Origin: an uncultured Prevotellaceae bacterium
GTDB taxonomy: Bacteria; Bacteroidota; Bacteroidia; Bacteroidales; Bacteroidaceae
Assembly (NCBI GenBank): GCA_946405695.1
Contig: CAMJIA010000008.1
Coordinates: 1 to 38,726 of the forward strand
Reading direction: 5' to 3'
Length of the DNA: 38,726 nucleotides
This document shows, piece after piece, positions 1 to 7,258 of this stretch. The stretch's first letter is position 1; every line of letters starts with the position of its first letter. The notes under the pieces were generated by a model that worked only from the letters and a program-made list of their open reading frames with translations, was not told the DNA's origin and made no database searches. The position numbers and the translations under genes were made by a program.

Positions 1-375
1 GTGAAGATTATTTTGTAAATATCTGAAATTTCTCCACTTCGGAGCCGAAATTTTTTCTCCGAACTGGAAATAAATTTGGAGTGAAGAGTCGGAAAAAATA
101 GATGGTGTAGCATTTCGCGACACCATCTGCTTTTGTTCATTGAGTAATTTTTGAGTTTTTGGGTCAAAATAATCGAAGATAATATCATTGATAATCTGAT
201 AGTTAGGATAAATAAATAAGTTTTCTTGATTTTTCTCTTAATAAATAGCAAAAAGAATACCCCCAAATTAATAGTTTATGGACTGTGACTTTCAAAAAAC
301 TCATTTTCCTTCCTTAATACACTGTTTTTCAATGCATTGGAGTTAGAGAAAACACAATAAAAACTCATAGAAAAC
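1..375. other. AT-rich noncoding region downstream of primase-like gene
   Basis: No open frame with recognisable protein content was seen on either strand. Apart from the hairpin at 93-128, the stretch is AT-rich and shows no tRNA-like fold, CRISPR repeat or consensus promoter pair. A lone TAAATTTG at 71-78 matches the Bacteroidetes -7 box but has no TTTG at the right distance, so I do not call it a promoter. It may be the flank of the mobile-element block that starts at 376. Confidence 0.5.
93..128 (-). terminator. Hairpin terminator of the primase/helicase operon
   Basis: A perfect 9-bp stem (100-108 with 120-128, core GATGGTGT/ACACCATC) with an 11-nt loop is followed, reading on the minus strand, by a run of six T at 98-93. 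It lies about 250 nt beyond the stop of the primase-like gene, which is transcribed towards it. The hairpin is seen; its role as terminator of that operon is inferred. Confidence 0.55.
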
Positions 376-1410
376 TCATCTTCGCTGTTGCTGGATGTAG
401 TCGGCTATGTCAAACTTGGGTTGCTCTTCTGGGGCATGACGCAAGCAGAAGTCGCTGACGGTGAAGTTTGCCAGATCTTGCATACTGCTAACAATATTCA
501 TCCAATTCTGGACGGCATCTGCATCAGGTATGACGATGATGTCCCGACCACGCAGCGGTTCCAGATACCTGCGCTGCAACATCGTCTTGTTGCCCGTAGC
601 TATCCATAGCATCTTTGGGAAGGCAAGTGCCCCGTAAATGGCGTTCTTCGGACTCTCCACAAGTGCCACAACAGTATCTGGATAGCGCATCAGCAGGTGT
701 TCGCCAAAGAGACATTTCGCTTCATAGCAACCCGGCAACAGTTTTCCACTGTTTTTCCAGATCGATGCCAGCATATAGCACTGATTCTTCTTGCTATGTC
801 CGAATCGCGGTGACTCCTCATCAGTGTCGTAATGCTGCACCTTCAGGTTGCATACACGTCCGCGCCAATCGATATTGGGAAAAACGGTGCAGTTGTCGAA
901 TCCCCACATGGAGTATCTGCCTATGTGGTATTCCTCGCAAATCCACTCTACTGCCTCAGGTCGGAACATCTTCATCAGGCATTGGCACAGCGAATTTTCC
1001 ACCGTCACCAGTTCATCAGCCATCTCCATCGGTATGTAGCTGTAGCTTGGTTCCTCTACTTTCACCGCAGGCTTTGCTTTAGGTTGCGGCACATTGCTGT
1101 TCATCGTCATTGTGCTGATGCCGAACGTGGACGACAGCCACTGACATGCCTCTTGAAACGACCACCCTTCGGTCTGCATGGTAAGGTCGATAGTAGAACC
1201 TCCCTTACCGCATGTATAACAATAGCAGAAGTTCTTACCGGTTCCTGTAACCAGTCCGAGTGACGGGTGATGATCCTCGTGCCAGGGACATAGTGCCTTG
1301 TTGTTCACGCCTGCTCGCCACACCTGAAGTCCCAGCCTTCGAGCCACATCCGCAATGGGAATGGCTTTCAGACTGGTCAGGTCAAATTGTTCATGTTGGG
1401 TATTATTCAT
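376..1410 (-). CDS. CHC2 zinc-finger / Toprim primase-like protein (mobile-element type)
   Basis: This 344-aa protein has a primase-type CHC2 zinc finger near the N-terminus (C41-P-W-H44 ... C64-Y-T-C67, within 'ALCPWHEDHHPS' and 'CYTCGKGG'). A Toprim-like region follows towards the C-terminus, with 'VESPKNA' (E252) and 'PDADA' (D296, D298) as candidate metal ligands. This arrangement is known from Bacteroidetes mobile-element primases, resembling DUF6371 proteins, that make or support primers for element replication. Its ATG at 1410 shares one base with the stop of the upstream helicase gene (TAATG), so translation is probably coupled. Family assignment is firm at the level of zinc finger plus Toprim-like; enzymatic primer synthesis is not shown by the sequence. 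It could be an accessory protein of an integrative element or prophage. Confidence 0.8.
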   Translation of the reverse strand: MNNTQHEQFDLTSLKAIPIADVARRLGLQVWRAGVNNKALCPWHEDHHPSLGLVTGTGKNFCYCYTCGKGGSTIDLTMQTEGWSFQEACQWLSSTFGISTMTMNSNVPQPKAKPAVKVEEPSYSYIPMEMADELVTVENSLCQCLMKMFRPEAVEWICEEYHIGRYSMWGFDNCTVFPNIDWRGRVCNLKVQHYDTDEESPRFGHSKKNQCYMLASIWKNSGKLLPGCYEAKCLFGEHLLMRYPDTVVALVESPKNAIYGALAFPKMLWIATGNKTMLQRRYLEPLRGRDIIVIPDADAVQNWMNIVSSMQDLANFTVSDFCLRHAPEEQPKFDIADYIQQQRR

Positions 1411-2864
1411 TATTCTACGAGTTTAAGATGGAAGAATACTACACGCCCTACGTCCTCACGACTATGAGTATGTTGGTCGAGACGCTTGTAGAAGTTGCCC
1501 TTACCCAATGCTGTGTAGTTCGAATCATAGCAGTACTTCTTGTAGGCGCTGAACAGTTCGTCTCCACGCATGGTGTATTGTTGTTTTTCACACATTTCGA
1601 GACAGAACATCTTCACGCTGTCCGACTGCATGAAGTATTGGTCCAGGGCTTGTTGGCAAAGTTGACTCTTCGTAAATGCCTTGCGCTCCAGTAATCCCGG
1701 CATCGCCTGTATCACCCAGTTCAGAATGCCTGGCAGTTCCTTCTTCAGCTTCTCGGTCAGTTCCTTGTCTTGTTCCTCCTCGGGGATGATGACATCGTAG
1801 GGCATGACTATCAAACGACGCTTGAAGGCCATCGTTATCTCCGGACGCGGAAATACGTTGAATGCCGCCATGAACTGCCCATAGTCACGTGTTGTGAATG
1901 GGTCTTCGTACAAATACTTTATCGTGACAGGCTCACCTGCAGTCAGCAGTTTCGCCACGTCTGCACGGACCTTTGTTCCAGTTTCTGTACTGATGTTGAG
2001 CAGTTTACCCTCCATTCCCACACGGTTCTTGGGGTCGCCAGTCAGGTCGGAAAGGCCAAGGTTGCTGACATTCGTCGGTCCCAACAGGGCTTCGATGATT
2101 TCCAATGCCACCGATTTTCCGTTAGCTCCAGGACCAATCATCCATAGCATTTTGTTTAACATGTGGCTCTTGGTCAGCGTATAGCCAATGAACTCCGCCA
2201 GTACTGTCTGTGCCTCAGCCTCAGGTAGAACACGGTCAAGGAATTCGTGCCATTGCGGACAGTCAGCTTCAATATTATAGTTGTAGGGTAGCACATAGAA
2301 GAGCATGTCGCTGCGTTGATGTTCGCGCAGTTCTGGCGGTGTGCCGTCGCGTCTTATCACCAGCGTGCCGTTGAGCAAGTTGAGCCATACTTCCCCGTCG
2401 GGAACATTACGTCTCTTTGGAGCAAAGACGGTAAACGCCGTGTGCTGCCAAAGCTTCTCCATGAATTCCGGATCTTTGCAGAATTTCTCAGGTACGCCAC
2501 AGCGCTCTGTGCACCGATTGACAAAGTGTTGCCACAACTGCTGGTCAACCTTCTCCCAACAGCAGCCAGTATAAGCGATGATGCGCTGTTCCGATTTCCT
2601 TCGCTCACGATACACTATACATAGCAAGTTGCCGTCAGCTGCACGGACAATCTCATGCCACACCACATCGCGCAAAGGATTCTTAGGATTCTTGCACTCA
2701 CTGATAATCATTGTGATAACATCCTGCTTTGGCTGTATACGGTCAAGAATACCCCGAAGCGTCAGTTCCACGGAATGACCTTCACGCTCCTTGCGTTGCT
2801 TCTCCAACTCCTGGGCCTTGGCATCCAGCTCCAGTCCCAAGTTAAAGTCTTTTTCGTTTGCCAT
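1410..2864 (-). CDS. D5/P4-type phage or plasmid primase-helicase (SF3 ATPase)
   Basis: The 484-aa product carries an SF3-like helicase core: Walker A 'GPGANGKS' (residues 244-251), a following acidic 'ISTETG' segment (E294) and a sensor-like 'AAFNVFPRPE...FKRRL' stretch (333-351). About 240 residues precede the ATPase, consistent with the D5_N/P4 architecture, and a helical C-terminal region follows. Such proteins unwind DNA at the origin of phages, plasmids and integrative elements. The downstream primase-like gene starts in the stop codon of this one, so the two form one transcription unit. No integrase, excisionase or relaxase is visible in the window, so what element they belong to is open. 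Confidence 0.85.
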   Translation of the reverse strand: MANEKDFNLGLELDAKAQELEKQRKEREGHSVELTLRGILDRIQPKQDVITMIISECKNPKNPLRDVVWHEIVRAADGNLLCIVYRERRKSEQRIIAYTGCCWEKVDQQLWQHFVNRCTERCGVPEKFCKDPEFMEKLWQHTAFTVFAPKRRNVPDGEVWLNLLNGTLVIRRDGTPPELREHQRSDMLFYVLPYNYNIEADCPQWHEFLDRVLPEAEAQTVLAEFIGYTLTKSHMLNKMLWMIGPGANGKSVALEIIEALLGPTNVSNLGLSDLTGDPKNRVGMEGKLLNISTETGTKVRADVAKLLTAGEPVTIKYLYEDPFTTRDYGQFMAAFNVFPRPEITMAFKRRLIVMPYDVIIPEEEQDKELTEKLKKELPGILNWVIQAMPGLLERKAFTKSQLCQQALDQYFMQSDSVKMFCLEMCEKQQYTMRGDELFSAYKKYCYDSNYTALGKGNFYKRLDQHTHSREDVGRVVFFHLKLVE

Positions 2865-2931
2865 ATATTTATTTTTTATTGTTATTTCTATTTGTAATAA
2901 GGAACACGCGCACAGGTTTACTCACCGACAT

Positions 2932-2975
2932 AAAAAAAACGAAAGCACCTGATGAACGCGCTGTTCTACAGGTGC
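2932..2975 (-). terminator. Terminator of the 459-aa hypothetical gene
   Basis: On the minus strand a 7-bp stem GCACCTG/CAGGTGC (plus-strand arms 2945-2951 and 2969-2975) encloses an inner GAAC/GTTC stem. After TTTCG it is followed by a run of eight T (plus-strand A at 2932-2939). It sits about 115 nt after the stop of the gene at 3092-4471, pointing the right way. Confidence 0.7.
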
Positions 2976-2982
2976 AAAATTA
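2975..2982 (-). promoter_or_regulatory. Possible -7 box for helicase-primase operon
   Basis: Minus-strand TAATTTTG matches the Bacteroidetes -7 consensus TAnnTTTG about 110 nt before the helicase start. No TTTG is present 20 bp upstream, and the start site would fall inside the preceding gene's terminator hairpin, so this is a weak call. Confidence 0.3.
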
Positions 2983-3091
2983 CGAAAAATGACTATATGA
3001 TAATCAGTGATTTAACAATAAAAAAGATAATACCAAGTGCAGGGTCATGGTATTTTCAAAAGTTCATGTTTTGGACCAACTATTGGCCTTT

Positions 3092-4471
3092 TTAAAATTG
3101 AAATTTCATTCCGATGGCTTTCATCCAGTGGTTCATCTTTACAATCAGTTCCTCCTGACGAGTGAGTGGATCATCTTCTTTTTTCCAAAACTTCTTCGTG
3201 GTGTTATATGGTATCTTAGCCAGAGTTGACATGATGTCTTGTGCCGGTTTCTTTTTTCCATGCCCATCAACATTTGCTCCATCTAATTTCATCAAATACC
3301 ACAACAACTGTAGAATTGGTGTACTCTCCAGTTCTGACAACATCTCCACTTCTTGTTCTTCCTCAGTGGAGTCGGCTTTCTTTTTTGCTTTCTCAGTTTC
3401 AAGTTCCTTGTTTAAAGATGACACATGTTGCTTGAGGTCGTTTTCGCTTGCTATAAGTTCATCTATCCTCTTGAGAAGTTTTTCGCGTTCAACCATTTCA
3501 TGTTCGGCAATCTGTTTCCGAATTCTCTCTATGTCGGCACTGGTATAACTCTCAGAGTTGGAAGTTTGCTCGCCAATATAGTCGTATTCGTCAAACGGGA
3601 GATTCCCACTTATCCAGTTCTTCACAGCATGAATGGAATACTTTATGACACCCATATCTGTATCTGCATCCTCCAGACTTTCCATTTTCTGAATGAAAGG
3701 ATCAAAATGAGTATTGTCTTTTGATGAACGAATCATTGCATACACACAGAGAAGAACAATCTGAGAACCTTCGTATCCACGATACATCTGTCCTGCAACA
3801 AGCGCTATTGCTGCACGTTCAATCAACAATTCCGGCCGATTGACATCTCTTAGCGTATGCACTAACTTTTTAGCATTATACCACACATTGGCTTCGTCTT
3901 GGTGAGTACCAAATTTGTCAGACAGGCCTTTTATAATGCCTTTCATACCGCGAAAAAGCGACTCTTCACTATATTCAATGTATAGATGATCCTGCTCATT
4001 TCCATTATGTCTGACATAGGCGAATACAGGTTTTACGTCCTTTTTCTTCTCTGCTTGTACTTTTTTCATCAACTCCTCTTGCGCAAGTATTTTGTCTATT
4101 TGCTCGTTGATGGTTTTTAGGTGGACATCATTATACACTCCCATTTTTTCCTTTAATCTAGGGAAAACAATCTCCTCATACAACTTATCACCATGGTGGC
4201 GATAGTAGAGAAGAATATAGACCCGACATAGAATGGCATGATAGAAACGCGGTGTGTTAATGCCATTAAAGAGTCCGTCGAAATTTTTAGCTTCCAGCAC
4301 AACGGTATCTACTGCAAACTGGTCATCCTCAATTTGCAGGCACATCTTAATGGGGCCATCCCATAACGGGGTTGCAGAGTTGATCTTGGTGCAAAGAAAC
4401 TTTATCGGACTACAAACACGTTCTTGTAGCACATTGAGTTTGGTTTGTGAAATGATAGGAGAGCTGTTCAT
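3092..4471 (-). CDS. Hypothetical 459-aa protein with coiled coil
   Basis: I do not recognise this family. The 459-residue protein has no signal peptide or membrane segment. Residues roughly 320-375 are rich in K/E/L heptads ('RIRKQIAEHEMVEREKLLKR' and the following stretch), typical of a coiled coil. The C-terminal ~90 residues hold a compact region with 'LLWYLMKLDGANVDG'. The N-terminal half is mixed alpha/beta with several aromatic clusters ('FYHAILCRVYILLYYRHH'). It is transcribed towards the mobile-element helicase but separated from it by a terminator, so it is probably its own transcription unit. Its AT-rich composition resembles the other genes in 1-7,100, suggesting accessory origin. 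The start ATG at 4471 follows a -7-like box at 4502-4509 by about 30 nt, which supports it. Any function would be a guess. Confidence 0.7.
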   Translation of the reverse strand: MNSSPIISQTKLNVLQERVCSPIKFLCTKINSATPLWDGPIKMCLQIEDDQFAVDTVVLEAKNFDGLFNGINTPRFYHAILCRVYILLYYRHHGDKLYEEIVFPRLKEKMGVYNDVHLKTINEQIDKILAQEELMKKVQAEKKKDVKPVFAYVRHNGNEQDHLYIEYSEESLFRGMKGIIKGLSDKFGTHQDEANVWYNAKKLVHTLRDVNRPELLIERAAIALVAGQMYRGYEGSQIVLLCVYAMIRSSKDNTHFDPFIQKMESLEDADTDMGVIKYSIHAVKNWISGNLPFDEYDYIGEQTSNSESYTSADIERIRKQIAEHEMVEREKLLKRIDELIASENDLKQHVSSLNKELETEKAKKKADSTEEEQEVEMLSELESTPILQLLWYLMKLDGANVDGHGKKKPAQDIMSTLAKIPYNTTKKFWKKEDDPLTRQEELIVKMNHWMKAIGMKFQF

Positions 4472-4501
4472 TCTATTATACTATTACTGTTCTATTGCCC
4501 A

Positions 4502-4509
4502 CAAAGATA
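4502..4509 (-). promoter_or_regulatory. -7 promoter box of the 459-aa gene
   Basis: Minus-strand TATCTTTG is a full match to TAnnTTTG about 30 nt before the ATG. The -33 region at the expected place is not TTTG. It probably drives the gene at 3092-4471. Confidence 0.45.
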
Positions 4510-4655
4510 CAAAATTTTCTCGTGCTTTTCGTCACTTCTCTCAATTTTTTGTTATTTTTTTAGCCCATTTACAATCGATGGTGAGATTACGGCTATCTAT
4601 TGCGAATCAAAGAGACCCGGATTTTTATGTCTGGATTGGGTATTACAAATAACAA

Positions 4656-4690
4656 GAGTGCACAAAAGCGATGATTCCTTTTGTGCACTC
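4656..4690. repeat. Perfect 13-bp inverted repeat
   Basis: Arms GAGTGCACAAAAG (4656-4668) and its exact complement CTTTTGTGCACTC (4678-4690) enclose a 9-nt loop. There is no T-run on either side, so it is not a standard terminator. It could be a transposon-end remnant, a protein-binding palindrome or an RNA hairpin. Confidence 0.75.
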
Positions 4691-4732
4691 AACCTTCCTA
4701 AAAGTGGATCATTGAGATTGCGAAGCCAGATC

Positions 4733-4754
4733 ATTCAGAACCGACCCGCCTTTT
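4733..4754. repeat. Left copy of 22-bp direct repeat
   Basis: ATTC, one variable base, then GAACCGACCCGCCTTTT. It matches 7085-7106 at 21 of 22 positions, in the same orientation, and the two copies bracket the protease and toxin-antitoxin genes. Confidence 0.75.
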
Positions 4755-4888
4755 TTCTCACTGGCAATGGCTGACTCCACATCTCCTGGACTCCTTTCGC
4801 TTAGCCAAGACATTATGCCAGGATTGGATACTATAATTAAAAAGTGAACAGCAGAATGTGCACTTTTGTTATGCAACTAATTCAAAAA

Positions 4889-6061
4889 TTATTCTGGACC
4901 AAGTGAGTATTGTTTTCTGGCATAATCTATTGAATTACAATCTTTAAGAAGTTTTATCATATTCTTGGCATTTTTTTTATAATCTATGTCATAATGTTCA
5001 CATATTGAGATGCAATCCTTATCGTTACAAAGTGCACCATGTGTAGCAAATGAGATACACTTTTTCTTGTCATAATCATCTATATATAAAACTGCAAGTA
5101 AATATAGAAATGTACCTATATCTTTATCATATACTTTTCCTTCATAAATATCAACAACACTAATTTTGCGATACTGCATCAGTCTGTTTATTGCTTTCTT
5201 ATAATTCCTTTCTGCCTCTGTTTGGTTACCCAATTTACCATAGCCATATGCGATTTGACTAAATGTCAAGGACATACTATACAAATCATTGTCATTGAGC
5301 AAAGAGAGTTCATAATACTTAATGCTATTTGAATAATCTTTTAAAGAAGAATATGAATTGGCAATTAAGCTATATATACTAGACTTTGTGTCATCAGATA
5401 TTTCATCACATCTTAAACATTCTTTGCCAGCTTCAATAGTATTCTCATGTTGGTTCAAAGAAGAATAACATCTTGCTAATTTTAGATATCCATGTGCCGA
5501 TAAGCCAAATGCGGATTCTATTTTCCTTAAATACTCAATAGCTGAATAGTATTGATGAGCGGCAATCGCTTTTTCTATCTTTTCATCTAATTTTTCAAGT
5601 TCCTCATCACTCATACCTTCATCTACTTCATTTAAAACCAACGAAGATCCATTAATTGTATATGAGCCTAACTGTTTAAGAGCTGTTTGCCCTAAAAGCA
5701 ATGGCGCATTTTGTCCGTCAATGACAGTAGCTTCGATATTCCTTAAATGAAGTCCTCCAATTTCTATGTCACGAAGATTTATTACAACATGGTTTACTAT
5801 AGAGCCATCTGCAGTTTTACTTTTTCCCTTCCCAATGATATCATCTTTTGTTATGTAATCATTCTCATACAAAAAGTTAGCTATGGACATCGATAGACTT
5901 ACAGTAGATGCACCTGTATCAAATATCATTTTCATTTTTGCTCCATTAACAACACAAGGAATCTTATAAACTCCTCCTTCTTTTTCCATGTGGATTACTT
6001 TTTGTGCGTCAGAACAAATAGTAATCACTAATAAGATGAAAAGAACAAAGATTTTCTTCAT
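4889..6061 (-). CDS. Secreted retropepsin-like aspartyl protease with TPR repeats
   Basis: The 390-aa product starts with a signal peptide ('MKKIFVLFILLVITICSDAQ'). A retropepsin-like domain follows, with a single catalytic 'FDTGAS' (D48-T-G) and the typical later 'PLLLGQTALKQLG' strand-turn. From about residue 150 to the end it is helical with repeated Y/A/L patterns ('AHQYYSAIEYLRK', 'LARCYSSLNQHENTIEAG', 'IANSYSSLKDYSNSIKYYE') typical of TPRs. One DTG per chain implies an active dimer, as in clan AA proteases. It is probably periplasmic or surface-exposed; the substrate is unknown. It is clearly more AT-rich than genes beyond 7,200, and no consensus promoter was seen upstream, fitting recent acquisition. 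It stands alone between long spacers and inside a direct-repeat-bounded block. Confidence 0.85.
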   Translation of the reverse strand: MKKIFVLFILLVITICSDAQKVIHMEKEGGVYKIPCVVNGAKMKMIFDTGASTVSLSMSIANFLYENDYITKDDIIGKGKSKTADGSIVNHVVINLRDIEIGGLHLRNIEATVIDGQNAPLLLGQTALKQLGSYTINGSSLVLNEVDEGMSDEELEKLDEKIEKAIAAHQYYSAIEYLRKIESAFGLSAHGYLKLARCYSSLNQHENTIEAGKECLRCDEISDDTKSSIYSLIANSYSSLKDYSNSIKYYELSLLNDNDLYSMSLTFSQIAYGYGKLGNQTEAERNYKKAINRLMQYRKISVVDIYEGKVYDKDIGTFLYLLAVLYIDDYDKKKCISFATHGALCNDKDCISICEHYDIDYKKNAKNMIKLLKDCNSIDYARKQYSLGPE

Positions 6062-6405
6062 AATACTATTGTTTAAGTTATTATAGTTATTTCATTACAC
6101 ACAAAAAAGAAAAAACGTGGACAATTTACTTCGTCTACGTTCTAGAGGTATCGGCAAACACCTTGTTGCTTAAACGAGTAAATGCCCACGCCATCCGGCG
6201 TGAACTATCTACTTCAGTTCTTGCAACTATTCTTGAAAATTTGCCGATTTTCTAGAACAAGAATCTAAAAGTGGATATTCTTTGACCTGAAGGTGCAAAG
6301 CGACCCGGAGGTCGATGACACCCTATATGTCAATATGTCCTTATGTTTTTTTATATATTTCTCTCAGCCCATAGGCATCTACGGTTTTAAGGGTTACACA
6401 TTATA
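6062..6405. other. 344-bp noncoding spacer with small hairpins
   Basis: No gene is supported. Visible structure includes a CACGCC/GGCGTG hairpin with a 4-nt loop near 6188-6203, the palindrome CGACC-CGGA-GGTCG near 6303-6316, and CTAAAAGTGGAT at 6265-6276, which repeats 4698-4709. No T-run makes any of these an obvious terminator for the toxin gene that ends at 6406. Confidence 0.45.
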
Positions 6406-6714
6406 TTATATTGTCTTTTTCAATTTCTCTGGATTCATTCGCATATCCCAGAAAGCAGCAATGCGGAGGGCGTCGCCCATGACATAATAGATTACCTTGT
6501 AATAGTCATTGATGATGGAGGCACGATAACGAATCTTCCTGTCGGCTAATAATGGTTCAGGGAAACCACTCTCTGGATGTTTCAGCAATCGTTCTCTCTT
6601 CTTCAGGTATTTCTGATGAAGATTAGCAGCAGCACGCTGACCACCCATCTCGTTATAATATATAAGGATGCGCAGCCACTGGCGCTGAGCACGTTTGGAA
6701 ACTACTAACTTCAT
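6406..6714 (-). CDS. RelE/ParE-family toxin of type II toxin-antitoxin module
   Basis: The 102-aa basic protein has the ParE/RelE fold signature: 'VSKRAQRQWLRILIYYNEMGGQRAA', a Lys/Arg-rich middle 'HQKYLKKRERLLKHPESGFPEP', then 'KIRYRASIINDYYKVIYYVMGDALRIAAFWDMRMNPEKL'. The beta-strand 'YKVIYYV...IAAFWDMR' is the usual C-terminal part. Members either cleave mRNA at the ribosome (RelE) or poison gyrase (ParE); the sequence alone does not tell which. Its ATG lies 2 nt after the stop of the antitoxin gene, so both come from one mRNA. Confidence 0.85.
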   Translation of the reverse strand: MKLVVSKRAQRQWLRILIYYNEMGGQRAAANLHQKYLKKRERLLKHPESGFPEPLLADRKIRYRASIINDYYKVIYYVMGDALRIAAFWDMRMNPEKLKKTI

Positions 6715-6716
6715 TA

Positions 6717-6965
6717 TTAAACAGCAAAACTGTCAATCAACGCCTGGCACTTGGTGTTGAACTCCTCATCAGTCAGCACGTCACCACGTTCAAACTCCTT
6801 CTCCGACTCGTCAAGGTCTGACATAGCCTCCTCCCAGGTTTGCAACAAGGGAGGAACATTGGCTTCGGGCTCTATAAGCCTCTCAGCCAACCATTTGCGA
6901 TTGCTTGCTGTAAGCGAAAGACCTTGGAGATAAGTCCAAAGGTTGTTCATTGATACTGCATTCAT
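6717..6965 (-). CDS. Antitoxin of the RelE/ParE module
   Basis: The predicted protein is 82 aa, starting 'MNAVSMNNLWTYLQGLSLT'. It is acidic ('SDLDESEKEFERGD'), with an N-terminal helix pair and a C-terminal tail ending 'CQALIDSFAV', as expected of a small antitoxin that wraps its toxin. I chose the ATG at 6965 rather than the upstream in-frame ATG at 7022. A perfect promoter (TTTG-N20-TATATTTG, 6992-7023) lies inside that extension, so the longer form could not be made from it. A later in-frame ATG at 6950 is also possible. It probably autoregulates the operon together with the toxin, by analogy with other modules. Confidence 0.75.
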   Translation of the reverse strand: MNAVSMNNLWTYLQGLSLTASNRKWLAERLIEPEANVPPLLQTWEEAMSDLDESEKEFERGDVLTDEEFNTKCQALIDSFAV

Positions 6966-6991
6966 ATCTCTTACTTTTTGTTTTCTGTCTG

Positions 6992-7023
6992 CAAATATAA
7001 ACACTTTTTCTGAGACTTCCAAA
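6992..7023 (-). promoter_or_regulatory. Promoter of toxin-antitoxin operon
   Basis: The minus strand reads TTTG (7023-7020), 20 bp, TATATTTG (6999-6992), an exact match to the Bacteroidetes consensus. It fixes the antitoxin start downstream, at 6965. Confidence 0.8.
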
Positions 7024-7084
7024 TTCTGCGATTAAAAAGTTATATCTTTAACGACAAAGAAAGCAGCCTAAAAACTTGTAGAAA

Positions 7085-7106
7085 ATTCGGAACCGACCCG
7101 CCTTTT
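7085..7106. repeat. Right copy of 22-bp direct repeat
   Basis: Matches 4733-4754 at 21 of 22 positions, including the unbroken 17-mer GAACCGACCCGCCTTTT at 7090-7106. It lies upstream of the PL9 lyase promoter. Confidence 0.75.
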
Positions 7107-7174
7107 CCAAAACTTTCCGCACATTCGCAGCAATTTTATAAGAAAAAATTGCACCTACTTTCCTAAAAAGTTTG

Positions 7175-7182
7175 TATCTTTG
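7175..7182 (+). promoter_or_regulatory. -7 promoter box of the pectate lyase gene
   Basis: TATCTTTG is a full -7 match. The nearest TTG is 23 bp upstream, longer than the usual 19-21, so the -33 is weak and an activator may be needed. The leader to the ATG at 7259 would be about 70 nt. Confidence 0.55.
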
Positions 7183-7258
7183 CACGGTGATTCTGAAAAG
7201 AGTCGCCCGTAAATGTACTTTTGTGGAAAGAAAACTTAACTAATCTTATCGCATTCAA

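Larger units (their letters stand above)
4472..4888. other. 417-bp intergenic region with hairpin and direct repeat
   Basis: No protein-coding frame is convincing here. It holds a 13-bp perfect inverted repeat (4656-4690) and the left copy of a 22-bp direct repeat (4733-4754). A second sequence, CTAAAAGTGGAT (4698-4709), also reappears at 6265-6276. A further GTGCACTTTTG near 4858-4868 echoes the inverted repeat. This resembles remnants of mobile DNA rather than a normal spacer. Confidence 0.5.

Noticed and set aside
71..78. TAAATTTG as a promoter
   Set aside because: No -33 at the right spacing and no gene follows.
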